The notes: generated by a model from the letters alone, not told the origin. A stretch of DNA of 35,797 nucleotides from Eubacterium sp. (GCA_022767895.1 JALENH010000114.1:1-35797); one strand, 5' to 3'. Shown: positions 17,303-26,891, counted from the stretch's first letter. Numbers and translations: made by a program.

Positions 17303-18027
17303 CAGTCACGATCGTTCCTTCCAAACAAAAGTATCAGCCGGAGAAGCTGTAAAATGGCAGCTGCTGCCGATGCCACATACGTCAGAGCTGCTGCCCGCAG
17401 AACTTTCTTTGCGGAATTCCCCTCCGAGTGTCCAAGAATCCCTGTATCCTGCAGGATATTCAGGGCCCGTCGGGAAGCATTGAATTCCACCGGCAGCGTC
17501 ACCAACTGAAAAAGTACAGCCGCACTAAAAAAAACAATTCCTATTGTTATTAACGGATGGATACTGAGAAAAATTCCTGCCAGAATGAGAAACCAGGAAA
17601 TTCCCGACCCGAAATTTGCCACTGGTACCAAAGCCGAACGAATTTTCAAAGGTGCATAAGAATTCGCATGTTGGATCACGTGACCACACTCATGGGCTGC
17701 CACGGCAATGGCAGACACCGAATTGCTTCCATATACGGTATCCGACAACCCTACTTCTTTCGTTTTCGGATTGTAATGGTCTGTCAGATTTCCACTGATA
17801 TGGTGGACTGTCACATCATGAATCCCGGCATAAGAGAGAATCCTCTCTGCTACCTGGGCACCTGTCATCCCACAGGCACTCCTCACACCGCTGTAACGGG
17901 CAAAAGTACGATGAACCATCGCCGATGCCAACGCCGACAACACCACACCAATCAGGATTAATACATAGGTCGGGTCCCAAAGCATATACATTCCTCTTCC
18001 AAACCCATATCCATAACCACCTAACAT
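17302..18027 (-). CDS. Zinc metallopeptidase, YugP family (membrane)
   Basis: AVAAHECGHVIQH zinc motif, TM helices, conserved genomic position between fmt and rsmB. Confidence 0.93.
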   Translation of the reverse strand: MLGGYGYGFGRGMYMLWDPTYVLILIGVVLSALASAMVHRTFARYSGVRSACGMTGAQVAERILSYAGIHDVTVHHISGNLTDHYNPKTKEVGLSDTVYGSNSVSAIAVAAHECGHVIQHANSYAPLKIRSALVPVANFGSGISWFLILAGIFLSIHPLITIGIVFFSAAVLFQLVTLPVEFNASRRALNILQDTGILGHSEGNSAKKVLRAAALTYVASAAAAILQLLRLILLFGRNDRD

Positions 18028-18953
18028 AATACATCACCCTTTTCTACGGACACACCCCGGAGAAAACTCCCGGCGTCCATTCGTTTCTTTCCTTCCAGTT
18101 GCACTTCCAGAATTTCCAGCTTCCCATCACCAGTCTGTATAGTAAAGCTTTTTTTTCCAACTTCGACGATTGTTCCCGGTGCTTCTTCCGTATTACCGGA
18201 AATCACCTTTGCTCTCCACAATTTCAAGGTCTTGCCCTTCCATGTGGTATAAGCACTGGGCCAGGAATTTAGCCCCCTTATATAGCGTTCCAGTTTTTTG
18301 GCATTCCAATTCATACTAATTTTGCCAAGATCTTTTGTGAGCATTTTTGCATAACAGCTCTCCTCATCCTTCTGAGGAACCGGCGTTAGTTCTCCCTTTC
18401 CAAGAGAATCTAATGTTTTCAGCAAAAGTTCTTTTCCCATGACAGACATCCGGTCATGAAGTGTCTCCGCCGTGTCATCTGCCTCAATGGGTGTCTCCGC
18501 TTTCAGAAGCATATCTCCGGTATCCAGTCCCTCCGCCATCTGCATGGTAGTGACGCCGGTCTTCTCATCACCCTCAAGAATCGCCCACTGCATCGGTGCT
18601 GCCCCTCGCCAACGTGGAAGCAGGGAGGCATGAACATTGATACAGCCGTAAGCCGGCATATCCAGAATGTCCTTCGACAAAATCTGTCCAAAGGCAACCA
18701 CAACAATCACATCGCAGGGAATCTGCCGAAGCGTCTTTACGAATTCAGGGTCTTTTATCTTCACCGGTGTATACACGGGTATATCATTGTCCACTGCCAC
18801 TTCTTTCACCGGCGTAAAAACAAGTTTCCCACTGCGTCCTCTGGCCTTATCCGGTTGCGTCACAACAGCTGTCACCGTATGTTCTTCGGAATCAATCAGC
18901 CCCTGTAGTACCGGCACGGAAAATTCGGGTGTCCCCATAAAAATTACATTCAT
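18021..18953 (-). CDS. fmt: Methionyl-tRNA formyltransferase
   Basis: MNVIFMGTPEFSVPVLQGL, NVHASLLPRWRGAAPMQWAI, GLDTGDMLLK motifs. Confidence 0.97.
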   Translation of the reverse strand: MNVIFMGTPEFSVPVLQGLIDSEEHTVTAVVTQPDKARGRSGKLVFTPVKEVAVDNDIPVYTPVKIKDPEFVKTLRQIPCDVIVVVAFGQILSKDILDMPAYGCINVHASLLPRWRGAAPMQWAILEGDEKTGVTTMQMAEGLDTGDMLLKAETPIEADDTAETLHDRMSVMGKELLLKTLDSLGKGELTPVPQKDEESCYAKMLTKDLGKISMNWNAKKLERYIRGLNSWPSAYTTWKGKTLKLWRAKVISGNTEEAPGTIVEVGKKSFTIQTGDGKLEILEVQLEGKKRMDAGSFLRGVSVEKGDVLC

Positions 18954-18975
18954 TGTCTACCTCCTGTGGGAGCCA

Positions 18976-19464
18976 TCAGCCCTGCTCCTGCTCAAATTCG
19001 TCCACATCATACAGACGGCCTTCGATTTTATCTACATAAAGACCGCCATCCAGATGTTCAATCTCATGAACCAGTGCTCTGGCAAGCAGTTCTTCACCCA
19101 CAATCTCATAGGGCTCCATATCCATATTAAATGCCTTAACACGTACCTTGTTGGGTCTTGTCACAATACCAACTTTGTCCGGAACACTCAGACAGCCTTC
19201 GCTGCCCCGCTGTTCTCCCTCGGTCTCCAAAATCTCCGGATTGATTAATACAATAGGGTCGCTGCAGTCCTCTGTTATATCAATCACGGCAATGCGCTTC
19301 AGGATACCAACCTGTGGTGCTGCCAGCCCAACGCCGTCTGCCTCATACATCGTATCAAACATATCCTGAATCAGTTCTTTGTTTTTTTCCGTCATTTCTT
19401 TTACAACTTTACATTTTTTGGTGAGTATCTCATCACCAATGGTACGAATATTTCGAATTGCCAT
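18976..19464 (-). CDS. def: Peptide deformylase
   Basis: GVGLAAPQVG, EGCLSVPD, ALVHEIEHLDGGLYVD motifs; the MAIRNIRTIGD start at 19464 is preferred over the TTG at 19500. Confidence 0.96.
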   Translation of the reverse strand: MAIRNIRTIGDEILTKKCKVVKEMTEKNKELIQDMFDTMYEADGVGLAAPQVGILKRIAVIDITEDCSDPIVLINPEILETEGEQRGSEGCLSVPDKVGIVTRPNKVRVKAFNMDMEPYEIVGEELLARALVHEIEHLDGGLYVDKIEGRLYDVDEFEQEQG

Positions 19465-19496
19465 TTTCCTTACCTGCCTTTTCTCTTTGTTTTCTA

Positions 19497-21743
19497 TCAA
19501 TAACCGGTGATGGGATCTCTGTCATACTGCACACTACAGGATTTTTCCCATTTTCCCTCCCGGCTAATCACCTCTGCCAGCTCCCTCACCCGGTCAGCCA
19601 CTGCTTCCTCCCGGCACTTTACATATAACACATAGCGAAACCGATCCTTCGCCCGGCTAAGTCCAGCCTCTGACGGTCCTATGAGTACGGATCGGTCTCC
19701 GCATTTTTCTTTGATTTGCTCTGCCAGTTCCTGAATACATCCCGCTGCATCCTTTTTCTTCTCCGACAAAACAAGAACAGCAACCATGGTCGAAAAAGGA
19801 GGATACTGCATCACTCTCCGGAAAGCAAGTTCATTGTCATAGAAAAACGATGCGTCCTGTCTCTCCACCGCTTGAATGCAATACTGCTCCGGATTGTAGG
19901 TCTGAATCACCATCTCGCCGGTCTTGTTACCCCGGCCTGCTCTTCCGCTTGCCTGCATCAGCAATTCAAAGGTTCTCTCACTGCTGCGGTAATCTCCGGC
20001 ATACATGCTCATATCCGCTGCCAGTGCCGCAACCAGAGTCACGTTGGGAAAATCATGCCCCTTCACAATCATCTGGGTTCCAATGAGGATATCTGCCTCT
20101 CCATTCCGAAAGGGAGTAAGCACTCCCTCATGACCATGTTTCCCGGTGGTCGTATCGCCATCCATCCGGAGAATCCGTGCTCCCCTAAAACGTTTTTGCA
20201 GCATCTCTTCCACTTTCTGAGTTCCTAATCCGAAAGTAGCAATATAGGGCGAACCACATTCCGGACAAACTTTCGGCATAGCAATGGCATGGCCGCAATA
20301 ATGACAAACTAATGTATCCACATCGCCGACATGGTTTTTGTGGGCCGTCATAGATATCTCGCAATGAGAACATTTTAACACAAAACCGCAGCTTCTACAA
20401 GAAACAAACCCGGCATACCCGCGGCGGTTGAGAAATAGCATGGTCTGCTCTCCCCGTTCCAGCCTCTCCTCTATTTTTTCCTGTAAAACCCGGCTAAACA
20501 CGGAACGGTTTCCTTCCTCCAATTCCTTGCGCAAATCCACTACATGAACCTGTGGAAGTCTGGCATCCAGAACACGCCTGGTCAGTGTCAGCAATACATA
20601 GCGTCCCTGTGCCGCCGCCTGATAGGTTTCCACCGATGGTGTGGCCGAGCCAAGGACAACACTGGCTCCTGCCATGCGTGCCCGCTCCATCGCCACTTCT
20701 CTGGCGTGATACTTCGGCGGTTTTTCGCTTTTATAACTCGCCTCATGCTCCTCATCTATCAAAATCAGTCCCAGCCGGGAAAAGGGAATAAACAAGGCTG
20801 ACCTTGGACCCACCACAATATCCACATCTCCCCGTTTTGCCCGCTCGTACTGATCATACTTCTCGCCCTCTGACATCCGGGAATTGAGAATGGTAACCCG
20901 GTCTCCAAACCGTCGCTGAAAACGGCTGACGGTCTGAAAGGTCAGGGCAATCTCCGGAATCAGCATAATCACCTGCTTCTCCTCTTTTAAAGCGGCAGCA
21001 ATCATTTCCATGTAAACTTCCGTCTTGCCGCTTCCAGTCACCCCATAGAGGAGATAAGTTTTCCGCTCTCCTCTTACGTAATCCTTCACAAAGGTATCCA
21101 CTGCCCGTTGCTGTTCTTCGTTCAAAGTTTTTTTACTGTCTTCCTTTTGAGGTACCGACAGTGGATTGCGGTATCTTTTTTCATTCGTAACGGATATCAA
21201 TCCCGCTTTCACCATGCCATCAATCACCGGTTTCGTGATTCCATATTTTTTCGCCGCCAGCCGGGTGGTCATCTGGCCGTCCTCTGCAAGCATTCCCTGC
21301 AGCAATCTTGCCTTTGCTTTGTAATGACGAAGGCGGCAGCGATCCAGTTCTTTCTGAACCACATCCTGCGGCACAACAAAATTAAGCCAGTGTTCCTCCA
21401 CTGACTTAATCTGCTTCCGGACAGGAAGCACGGTCTTCAATGCTTCGTTCATGGTTGTGCCGTATTTTTGCCGGATCCACGCTGCCAGAGACAACAATTG
21501 CCCCTCCACCGGAATATCCTTTTCTTCCACTCCAAGAATATCCTTCATCTTCTCCACCGGCCACGCAGGAATCTCTGTCAGATTCATGATATATCCACTC
21601 ATCCTGCGGTTTCCCTTTCCGAAAGGAATAACGACACGGCTTCCAATCTGCACTCCATCTTCCCACTGTGCGGGAATTCTGTACTGAAATGTCCGGTCAA
21701 GAGATTCTACCGACAAATCTACAATGATATCTGCAAACAACAT
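19497..21743 (-). CDS. priA: Primosomal replication restart helicase PriA
   Basis: YGVTGSGKTEVY, ILIDEEHEASYKS, Zn-binding CRSCGFVLKCSHCEIS...CHYCGHAIAMPKVCPECGS, GTQMIVKGHDFPNVTLV. Confidence 0.97.
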   Translation of the reverse strand: MLFADIIVDLSVESLDRTFQYRIPAQWEDGVQIGSRVVIPFGKGNRRMSGYIMNLTEIPAWPVEKMKDILGVEEKDIPVEGQLLSLAAWIRQKYGTTMNEALKTVLPVRKQIKSVEEHWLNFVVPQDVVQKELDRCRLRHYKAKARLLQGMLAEDGQMTTRLAAKKYGITKPVIDGMVKAGLISVTNEKRYRNPLSVPQKEDSKKTLNEEQQRAVDTFVKDYVRGERKTYLLYGVTGSGKTEVYMEMIAAALKEEKQVIMLIPEIALTFQTVSRFQRRFGDRVTILNSRMSEGEKYDQYERAKRGDVDIVVGPRSALFIPFSRLGLILIDEEHEASYKSEKPPKYHAREVAMERARMAGASVVLGSATPSVETYQAAAQGRYVLLTLTRRVLDARLPQVHVVDLRKELEEGNRSVFSRVLQEKIEERLERGEQTMLFLNRRGYAGFVSCRSCGFVLKCSHCEISMTAHKNHVGDVDTLVCHYCGHAIAMPKVCPECGSPYIATFGLGTQKVEEMLQKRFRGARILRMDGDTTTGKHGHEGVLTPFRNGEADILIGTQMIVKGHDFPNVTLVAALAADMSMYAGDYRSSERTFELLMQASGRAGRGNKTGEMVIQTYNPEQYCIQAVERQDASFFYDNELAFRRVMQYPPFSTMVAVLVLSEKKKDAAGCIQELAEQIKEKCGDRSVLIGPSEAGLSRAKDRFRYVLYVKCREEAVADRVRELAEVISREGKWEKSCSVQYDRDPITGY

Positions 21744-21744
21744 G

Positions 21745-23148
21745 TCACTCCTTTATCAGTTGTTCCACTACCTGGTCCATCTTCATGCCACGGGAACCTT
21801 TTACAAGAATCCAGTCGTCTTTCTGCATGCACTTCTGTATTTCACAGACAGCCTGTTCCCGGTCCTCACAGCACATCACCGGAATCTCCGAATGTTCTTT
21901 GACATACGTTCCCATACAGGCCGCTTCTGTCCCAACGGTTATCAGACAGGCCAGTTTTCTCCCGTTTTCACTTTCTTTTACGATATATTTTCCGATTCCC
22001 TCATGGAGTTTCCTCGAATCCTCGCCCAGCTCCAACACATCCGCAAGTACAGCAATCCGCCTTCCCTCTCCCGGATAATCAAAGAGTGCCCGCAGATTAC
22101 TGGTAATCGAATCCGGACTTGCATTATAGGTATCGTCAATCACATGGACACCATTTACATGATGAACCACTCCCCGCATATCGATAGGAAGATATTCTTT
22201 CAATGCCCTACGGGCACCAGCCATCGGTACATTATAATGCTTTGCAAAAGCCAGCGCCACAATGGCATTGTTCACATTATGATTACCCATGACGGAAAGT
22301 TCCACTTCTTCCTTTCCTCCAGGATAACAACAGGCGAAGCATTGTCCGTTCTCGCCGGCCCGAATGTTCTCCCCATAATAGGTGCAGCCCGGTTCCGTAC
22401 CATAATAAATGGTTTCAATGTTCCCTTCGCACTGGTCAAAGGGAACGTTTTCCTGAACAAGCTGTTTCATATCGCCATTTCCACAGGCAAAAAATTTCCC
22501 TTCCTCTGAAATATATTGAATAATCTTTCCTTTTTCTGCACAGATATTTTCCCTGGAACCGAGATTTCCGATATGGGATACACCAATATTGGTCAGGACG
22601 GCGCATTCCGGCCGGACAATTTCCACCAGACGGTCCATTTCTCCCGGCATACTGATTCCCATCTCAATCACGGCCATCTCAGTATCTTCCTCCAGTTCAA
22701 ACATCATGAGTGCCACACCAATCTGGCTGTTGAGATTTTTATAGGTTTTTACCGTGCGGTATTTCGTTTCCATGACGGCCGCAATCATTTCTTTTGTCGT
22801 TGTCTTACCTACGCTTCCTGTGATACCAATCACCGGCATAGAATAAAGAGAACGATACCAGGCAGCGAACTTCTGCAGGGCAAGGAGCGTATCCTCCACA
22901 TAGATGCAGGCCCCCCGCTTTCCCTGTACGGTATGGTCCGAGGAAAATACGCAGGACACACCCGCTACCAGAACATCCGGTATAAAACGGTGGGCGTCCA
23001 CTCTTTCTCCGATGATGGGAACGAACAAAGTCCCCTCTTTTACCTCGCGGGAATCAATGGCCACATGACTGACATAGCTTTCCTCGTCTCCCCATGCCAA
23101 TGTACCGGATACCGCTGTTACAATATCCTTTATCTGAATTGCTTTCAT
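21745..23148 (-). CDS. murF: UDP-N-acetylmuramoyl-tripeptide--D-alanyl-D-alanine ligase
   Basis: GITGSVGKTTTKEMIAAVM, IEMGISMPGEMDRL, DDTYNASPDSI motifs. Confidence 0.96.
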   Translation of the reverse strand: MKAIQIKDIVTAVSGTLAWGDEESYVSHVAIDSREVKEGTLFVPIIGERVDAHRFIPDVLVAGVSCVFSSDHTVQGKRGACIYVEDTLLALQKFAAWYRSLYSMPVIGITGSVGKTTTKEMIAAVMETKYRTVKTYKNLNSQIGVALMMFELEEDTEMAVIEMGISMPGEMDRLVEIVRPECAVLTNIGVSHIGNLGSRENICAEKGKIIQYISEEGKFFACGNGDMKQLVQENVPFDQCEGNIETIYYGTEPGCTYYGENIRAGENGQCFACCYPGGKEEVELSVMGNHNVNNAIVALAFAKHYNVPMAGARRALKEYLPIDMRGVVHHVNGVHVIDDTYNASPDSITSNLRALFDYPGEGRRIAVLADVLELGEDSRKLHEGIGKYIVKESENGRKLACLITVGTEAACMGTYVKEHSEIPVMCCEDREQAVCEIQKCMQKDDWILVKGSRGMKMDQVVEQLIKE

Positions 23149-23159
23149 AGTTCACCTCA

Positions 23160-23921
23160 TCAATTGGCAGCAATCACATCTGCCATTTCATATCGGCCTG
23201 TTGTTTTGCCCTTCAAAAATTTGGCAGCGGCAACAGCACCCTTGCCAAATACCGCTTTGCTGTAGGCTGTATGGGAAAACGTAATCACTTCGTCCTTCCC
23301 GGCGAAAATCACATCGTGATCTCCTACAATAGTACCACCCCGGACAGCAGAGATTCCCAATTCTTTTTTGTCTCTTTTCTGTCTTCTCTGGGAACGGTCA
23401 TAGACATATTCGTAAGGATTGCCCATGGCCTCATTAATGGAGTCAGCCAGAGCCAGCGCCGTACCCGATGGGGCATCCAGTTTCTGGTTGTGGTGTTTCT
23501 CCACAATTTCCACATCATATCCTTCTGCCGCAAAAACTTTCGCCGCATCCTGTACCAGTTTCAAAAGGGTATTGATTCCCAATGACATATTAGCCGATTT
23601 CAAAACAGCCGTCTCCACAGCAGCTGCCTCAATTTCTGCCAGTTGTTCTTCGGTGTAACCCGTGGTACAAAGTACTACAGGCACTTTTTTCTCCTTGCTG
23701 TATGCCAACAGCTCCGTCAACAGTTTTGGTGTCGAGAAATCAATGATGGCATCTGCCGGAACAGAACAATCTGCCAGTTTTGCAAACACCGGGTAGGTGT
23801 TATCCCCATTGTCAATCATATCAATTCCGGCTACAATTTCGGCTTCCGGATCATCCGCAACAATTCCTGTAATCATACGTCCCATGGCACCATTGCAGCC
23901 ACACATAATAATTCGATTCAT
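23160..23921 (-). CDS. dapB: 4-hydroxy-tetrahydrodipicolinate reductase
   Basis: MNRIIMCGCNGAMGRMI, EIVEKHHNQKLDAPSGTALALA, GDHDVIFAG; start at 23921 preferred (AAGGACGAAAAGGATG). Confidence 0.96.
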   Translation of the reverse strand: MNRIIMCGCNGAMGRMITGIVADDPEAEIVAGIDMIDNGDNTYPVFAKLADCSVPADAIIDFSTPKLLTELLAYSKEKKVPVVLCTTGYTEEQLAEIEAAAVETAVLKSANMSLGINTLLKLVQDAAKVFAAEGYDVEIVEKHHNQKLDAPSGTALALADSINEAMGNPYEYVYDRSQRRQKRDKKELGISAVRGGTIVGDHDVIFAGKDEVITFSHTAYSKAVFGKGAVAAAKFLKGKTTGRYEMADVIAAN

Positions 23922-23954
23922 CCTTTTCGTCCTTTCGTTATTTTCAATCACAAA

Positions 23955-24854
23955 TTACTTTACTTCGATTCCTACTTTTCTCATTTCTTCCGCCAGACGG
24001 GCAGCATTTTGCTCTTCCATCTCCGTCAGTGGAAGACGCAGTCCACCTACCTGCATTCCCATGAGATTCATTGCTTTCTTTACCGGAATCGGATTGACCT
24101 CACAGAACAACGCCTTTACCAAATCAAAATACTGAAGCTGCAGCTCGCGGCTCTTCTCTACATCTCCCTGCAAATAACTCTCTACCATATTGTGAGTTTC
24201 CTCCGGCAGAATGTTGGACAAAACAGAAATCACACCTTTTCCTCCCAGGGAAAGTACCGGCACAATCTGGTCGTCATTGCCGGAATACAAATCCACTTTT
24301 CCATCTGCCAGGCTCAACAGTTCAGCCACCTCGGAAATATCTCCTGTTGCATCTTTCACACCAACAATATTAGGCACTTCGCTGCATAAATCCACGACCG
24401 TCTGCGGCGTCATTTTCGTGCCGGTTCGGCTTGGTACATTATACAGAATAATCGGAATGGAAACAGCCTCTGCAATGGCTTTGTAATGTGCCTTTAACCC
24501 ATTCTGGGTTGCTTTATTGTAATAAGGGGTTACCAAAAGAAGTCCGTCTGCCCCACTTTCCTCTGCTTTTTTTGACAACTCAATTGCAGACTGGGTACAG
24601 TTGGAGCCGGTTCCCGCAATTACAGGAATCCTGCCGTTTACAACCTCACAAGTATACCGGATACATTCCAAATGCTCTTCATCGGACAAAGTGGATGCCT
24701 CCCCCGTCGTTCCACAAATAATAATTGCATCCGTCTTGTGTGCAATCTGATACTCCAAAATCTCTTTGAGTTTTGAGTAATTTACACTTCCGTCCTCATT
24801 CATAGGCGTAATCAAAGCTACACCTGCTCCCGTAAAAATTGCCATTTTTTTCAT
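23955..24854 (-). CDS. dapA: 4-hydroxy-tetrahydrodipicolinate synthase
   Basis: GTTGEASTLSDEEH, LLVTPYYNKATQNG, YNVPSRTG, VGVKDATGD motifs. The actual start may be the internal ATG at 24845. Confidence 0.97.
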   Translation of the reverse strand: MKKMAIFTGAGVALITPMNEDGSVNYSKLKEILEYQIAHKTDAIIICGTTGEASTLSDEEHLECIRYTCEVVNGRIPVIAGTGSNCTQSAIELSKKAEESGADGLLLVTPYYNKATQNGLKAHYKAIAEAVSIPIILYNVPSRTGTKMTPQTVVDLCSEVPNIVGVKDATGDISEVAELLSLADGKVDLYSGNDDQIVPVLSLGGKGVISVLSNILPEETHNMVESYLQGDVEKSRELQLQYFDLVKALFCEVNPIPVKKAMNLMGMQVGGLRLPLTEMEEQNAARLAEEMRKVGIEVK

Positions 24855-24893
24855 CCTTTCTTTTTGTTACTGGTATTTGTCGGGCTTGTGCTA

Positions 24894-24926
24894 CAAAAAA
24901 GGAGCCGGCATACAGGTGCCAACTCC
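24894..24926 (-). terminator. Riboswitch-controlled intrinsic terminator upstream of dapA
   Basis: Minus strand GGAGTTGGCA-CCTGTA-TGCCGGCTCC-TTTTTT: 10-bp stem (with G-T wobbles) plus U-tract. Confidence 0.9.
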
Positions 24927-24943
24927 TCATAGTTCTCAAATCA

Positions 24944-25115
24944 CGAGTAGCACTCCATCATAGCGATGACAGTCATATGATTATTCACCATATGCCCAGG
25001 AAAACAATGTACAGGCATTCCTCTCCTTCGGCAGACGTTCCTTTCACAAATCTTCATCCATCCTGTCATGTCAGACCTGCTACTGATAAAGTCCGCGCCT
25101 CTACTTTCATGTCTA
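24944..25115 (-). promoter_or_regulatory. Lysine riboswitch (L box) in dapA leader
   Basis: Minus strand AGTAGAGGCGCGGACTTTATCAGTAGCA...CTGCCGAAGGAGAGGAATGCCTG...CTGGGCATATGGTGAATAATCATATGACTGTCATCG...GATGGAGTGCTACTCG matches conserved L-box blocks (GTAGAGGCGC, GCCGAAGG, CTGGG, ACTGTCA, GGAGTGCTAC). It lies upstream of dapA and is followed by a terminator. Confidence 0.9.
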
Positions 25116-25144
25116 AGAATATCACTCTTCCTACTATAGGTCAA
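25116..25144 (-). promoter_or_regulatory. Sigma-A-type promoter for the L box/dapA transcript
   Basis: TTGACC-N17-TATTCT on the minus strand, ending just before the riboswitch P1. Confidence 0.75.
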
Positions 25145-25151
25145 GTGTTTT

Positions 25152-25853
25152 TTATTCCATATCCGACTGCGAATCGGACAAATCTTCTTCCTCCACAATC
25201 ACAGAAGCTGCCGTAATCTCTCCACTCTCTTCCACACGGTCAAGCTTACTCACAGAAATCTCGTAGGCCACCCGGGTCTCATATTCATCCTCCCCAATCT
25301 GCTTCTGGTATTCACGGCTCTGAATCCTTCCCCAAAGCTGTACATGTTCTCCTACACCAAATCCATCTGCATACCGGGCATTGCGTCCCCAGCAGATGCA
25401 CGGAATATAGTCTGATTTACCATATGGACGATTCACTGCCATAAGAAGATCTGCGATTTCCCTGCCAAGCGGTGTCTTGCGGTAAACCGGCGGCTTACAC
25501 AAATATCCGTCTAAAAATATATAGTTTGGCTTTTCCACTTCCTGTTCCGTCTCATCAATATGTAAATCACGGACGAACACCGACAACACCAGACGGTTGT
25601 GGTTCTCCTCGTGTCGGTTATAAGATCGGAACTGGCCACTTGCTTCCATGAACAACCCACGGTAATCTTTGGTCACGTCAATGAGTCTCTCAGAGACCAT
25701 CAAAGGTATGCGGTCAAACACCTGACTCAGACGCTTTACCGAAAGATAAACCATATAAAATCCCTCTCCGTACACCTCATGGCTGAAAGTAAAATCACTT
25801 ACTATCTCACCATAAATATTTACCTGATTGTTTCCTAAAATCTTATCTGCCAT
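25152..25853 (-). CDS. SSB-like protein with two predicted OB folds
   Basis: QVNIYGEIVSDFTFSHEV...YMVYLSVKRLS...RLVLSVFVRDLHI, then NYIFLDGYLCKPPVYRKTPLGREIADLLMAVNRPYGKSDYIPCICWGRNARYADGFGVGEHVQLWGRIQSREYQK (SSB-like). SD GGGGG upstream of ATG. Confidence 0.75.
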   Translation of the reverse strand: MADKILGNNQVNIYGEIVSDFTFSHEVYGEGFYMVYLSVKRLSQVFDRIPLMVSERLIDVTKDYRGLFMEASGQFRSYNRHEENHNRLVLSVFVRDLHIDETEQEVEKPNYIFLDGYLCKPPVYRKTPLGREIADLLMAVNRPYGKSDYIPCICWGRNARYADGFGVGEHVQLWGRIQSREYQKQIGEDEYETRVAYEISVSKLDRVEESGEITAASVIVEEEDLSDSQSDME

Positions 25854-25962
25854 TTATCATGACCCCCTTCGTTTTTTGCCTGCTTTTCTCAAGCATTTTT
25901 CTATACATTAGTATATATATGAGGGAAAATACATTTTTAGAACAAGAAATTTTATTTTTTGT

Positions 25963-26802
25963 TCATATTTTTTTAATTTTTCCGTGTTTTGTCATATTAT
26001 CACAGTTCAACAATTTTTGCAAGACCTTTAAGACACCTTTTTCGAAATAATTTTCACATTGACCGGATGCCGCCCTACGTACCTCCTCTCTGGCATTTTC
26101 CACGGCATAACTGTGGTCTGCCAAAGCAAACATTTCCATGTCATTTTGATTGTCTCCGAATACCATTGTCTCGGATGGAAGGATACCAAACCTCTTCTGT
26201 ACGAATGTCAGTGCACCGCCCTTGCCAGCCTGCTCCGGTACACAATCCAGCCATTGCTTTCCTGCCAAGGTCAGTTTCACACGTCTCTCCCATTTAGGAC
26301 GAAACCAGACGTTGGTAATTTCTTCTGCACGATTTTTATGATAAAGCGAAATTTTTACAATTTCATCCGGGATGCAAGACAAATCATCTCCCACTGCCTC
26401 CATATCATAGCCGTATCCCTCTACCATCCAGCGATACAATTCACTGTCCTCCCACCGGCAATAGGCTCGTTTTGTCCCACAAACCATAATGTCACATTCC
26501 GTCAGTTTGGCTGCATCTCTGTAAACTTCAACTGCCATGTCCCTGGCAAGTGTTTTTGCATATATCATGTTTCTGCAATCATATACAATGCTACCGCCAT
26601 CACAGGCATAAAGGATCTCATCTTTTACCGGACGAAAAAGTTTTTCAATACTCTGCCGCTGTCTTCCGCTACATGCCATAAAACGAATGCCTTTCTCCGT
26701 AAGTTTATGAATGACATCAAAATAGGCCGGATCCAGAGAGCCTTCTCCCTGACCATCCCCCACCAGCGTGCCATCAATATCCGATACAATCAGTTTTATC
26801 AT
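25963..26802 (-). CDS. HAD-superfamily (Cof-type) phosphatase
   Basis: MIKLIVSDIDGTLVGDG, CSGR, GDNQNDMEMFALADHSYAVENA motifs. ATG at 26802 with SD GGAG is preferred over the upstream start. Confidence 0.92.
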   Translation of the reverse strand: MIKLIVSDIDGTLVGDGQGEGSLDPAYFDVIHKLTEKGIRFMACSGRQRQSIEKLFRPVKDEILYACDGGSIVYDCRNMIYAKTLARDMAVEVYRDAAKLTECDIMVCGTKRAYCRWEDSELYRWMVEGYGYDMEAVGDDLSCIPDEIVKISLYHKNRAEEITNVWFRPKWERRVKLTLAGKQWLDCVPEQAGKGGALTFVQKRFGILPSETMVFGDNQNDMEMFALADHSYAVENAREEVRRAASGQCENYFEKGVLKVLQKLLNCDNMTKHGKIKKI

Positions 26803-26824
26803 TTGAACTCCTTCTCTAAAAGAT

Positions 26825-26873
26825 AAAACTACCACACGAAAAGCAGAGCTTCCACGTGTGGCAGTTTTGTTTT
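26825..26873 (-). terminator. Probable bidirectional hairpin terminator between ilvC and the HAD gene
   Basis: AAAACTACCACACG...CGTGTGGCAGTTTT: 14-bp stem with one G-T wobble or A-C mismatch depending on strand; T-rich sequence on either side. Confidence 0.7.
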
Positions 26874-26891
26874 TTCAGAAATATTTTATGT

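Noticed and set aside
24941-25198. Minus-strand 85-aa ORF upstream of dapA
   Set aside because: Overlaps the lysine riboswitch and the end of the SSB-like gene; no protein homology signal.
25859-25990. AT-rich intergenic stretch upstream of the SSB-like gene, with possible hairpin GAACAA...TTGTTC and TATA-like tracts
   Set aside because: No -35/-10 pair with good spacing and the hairpin is weak; probably contains a promoter but I cannot place it with confidence.
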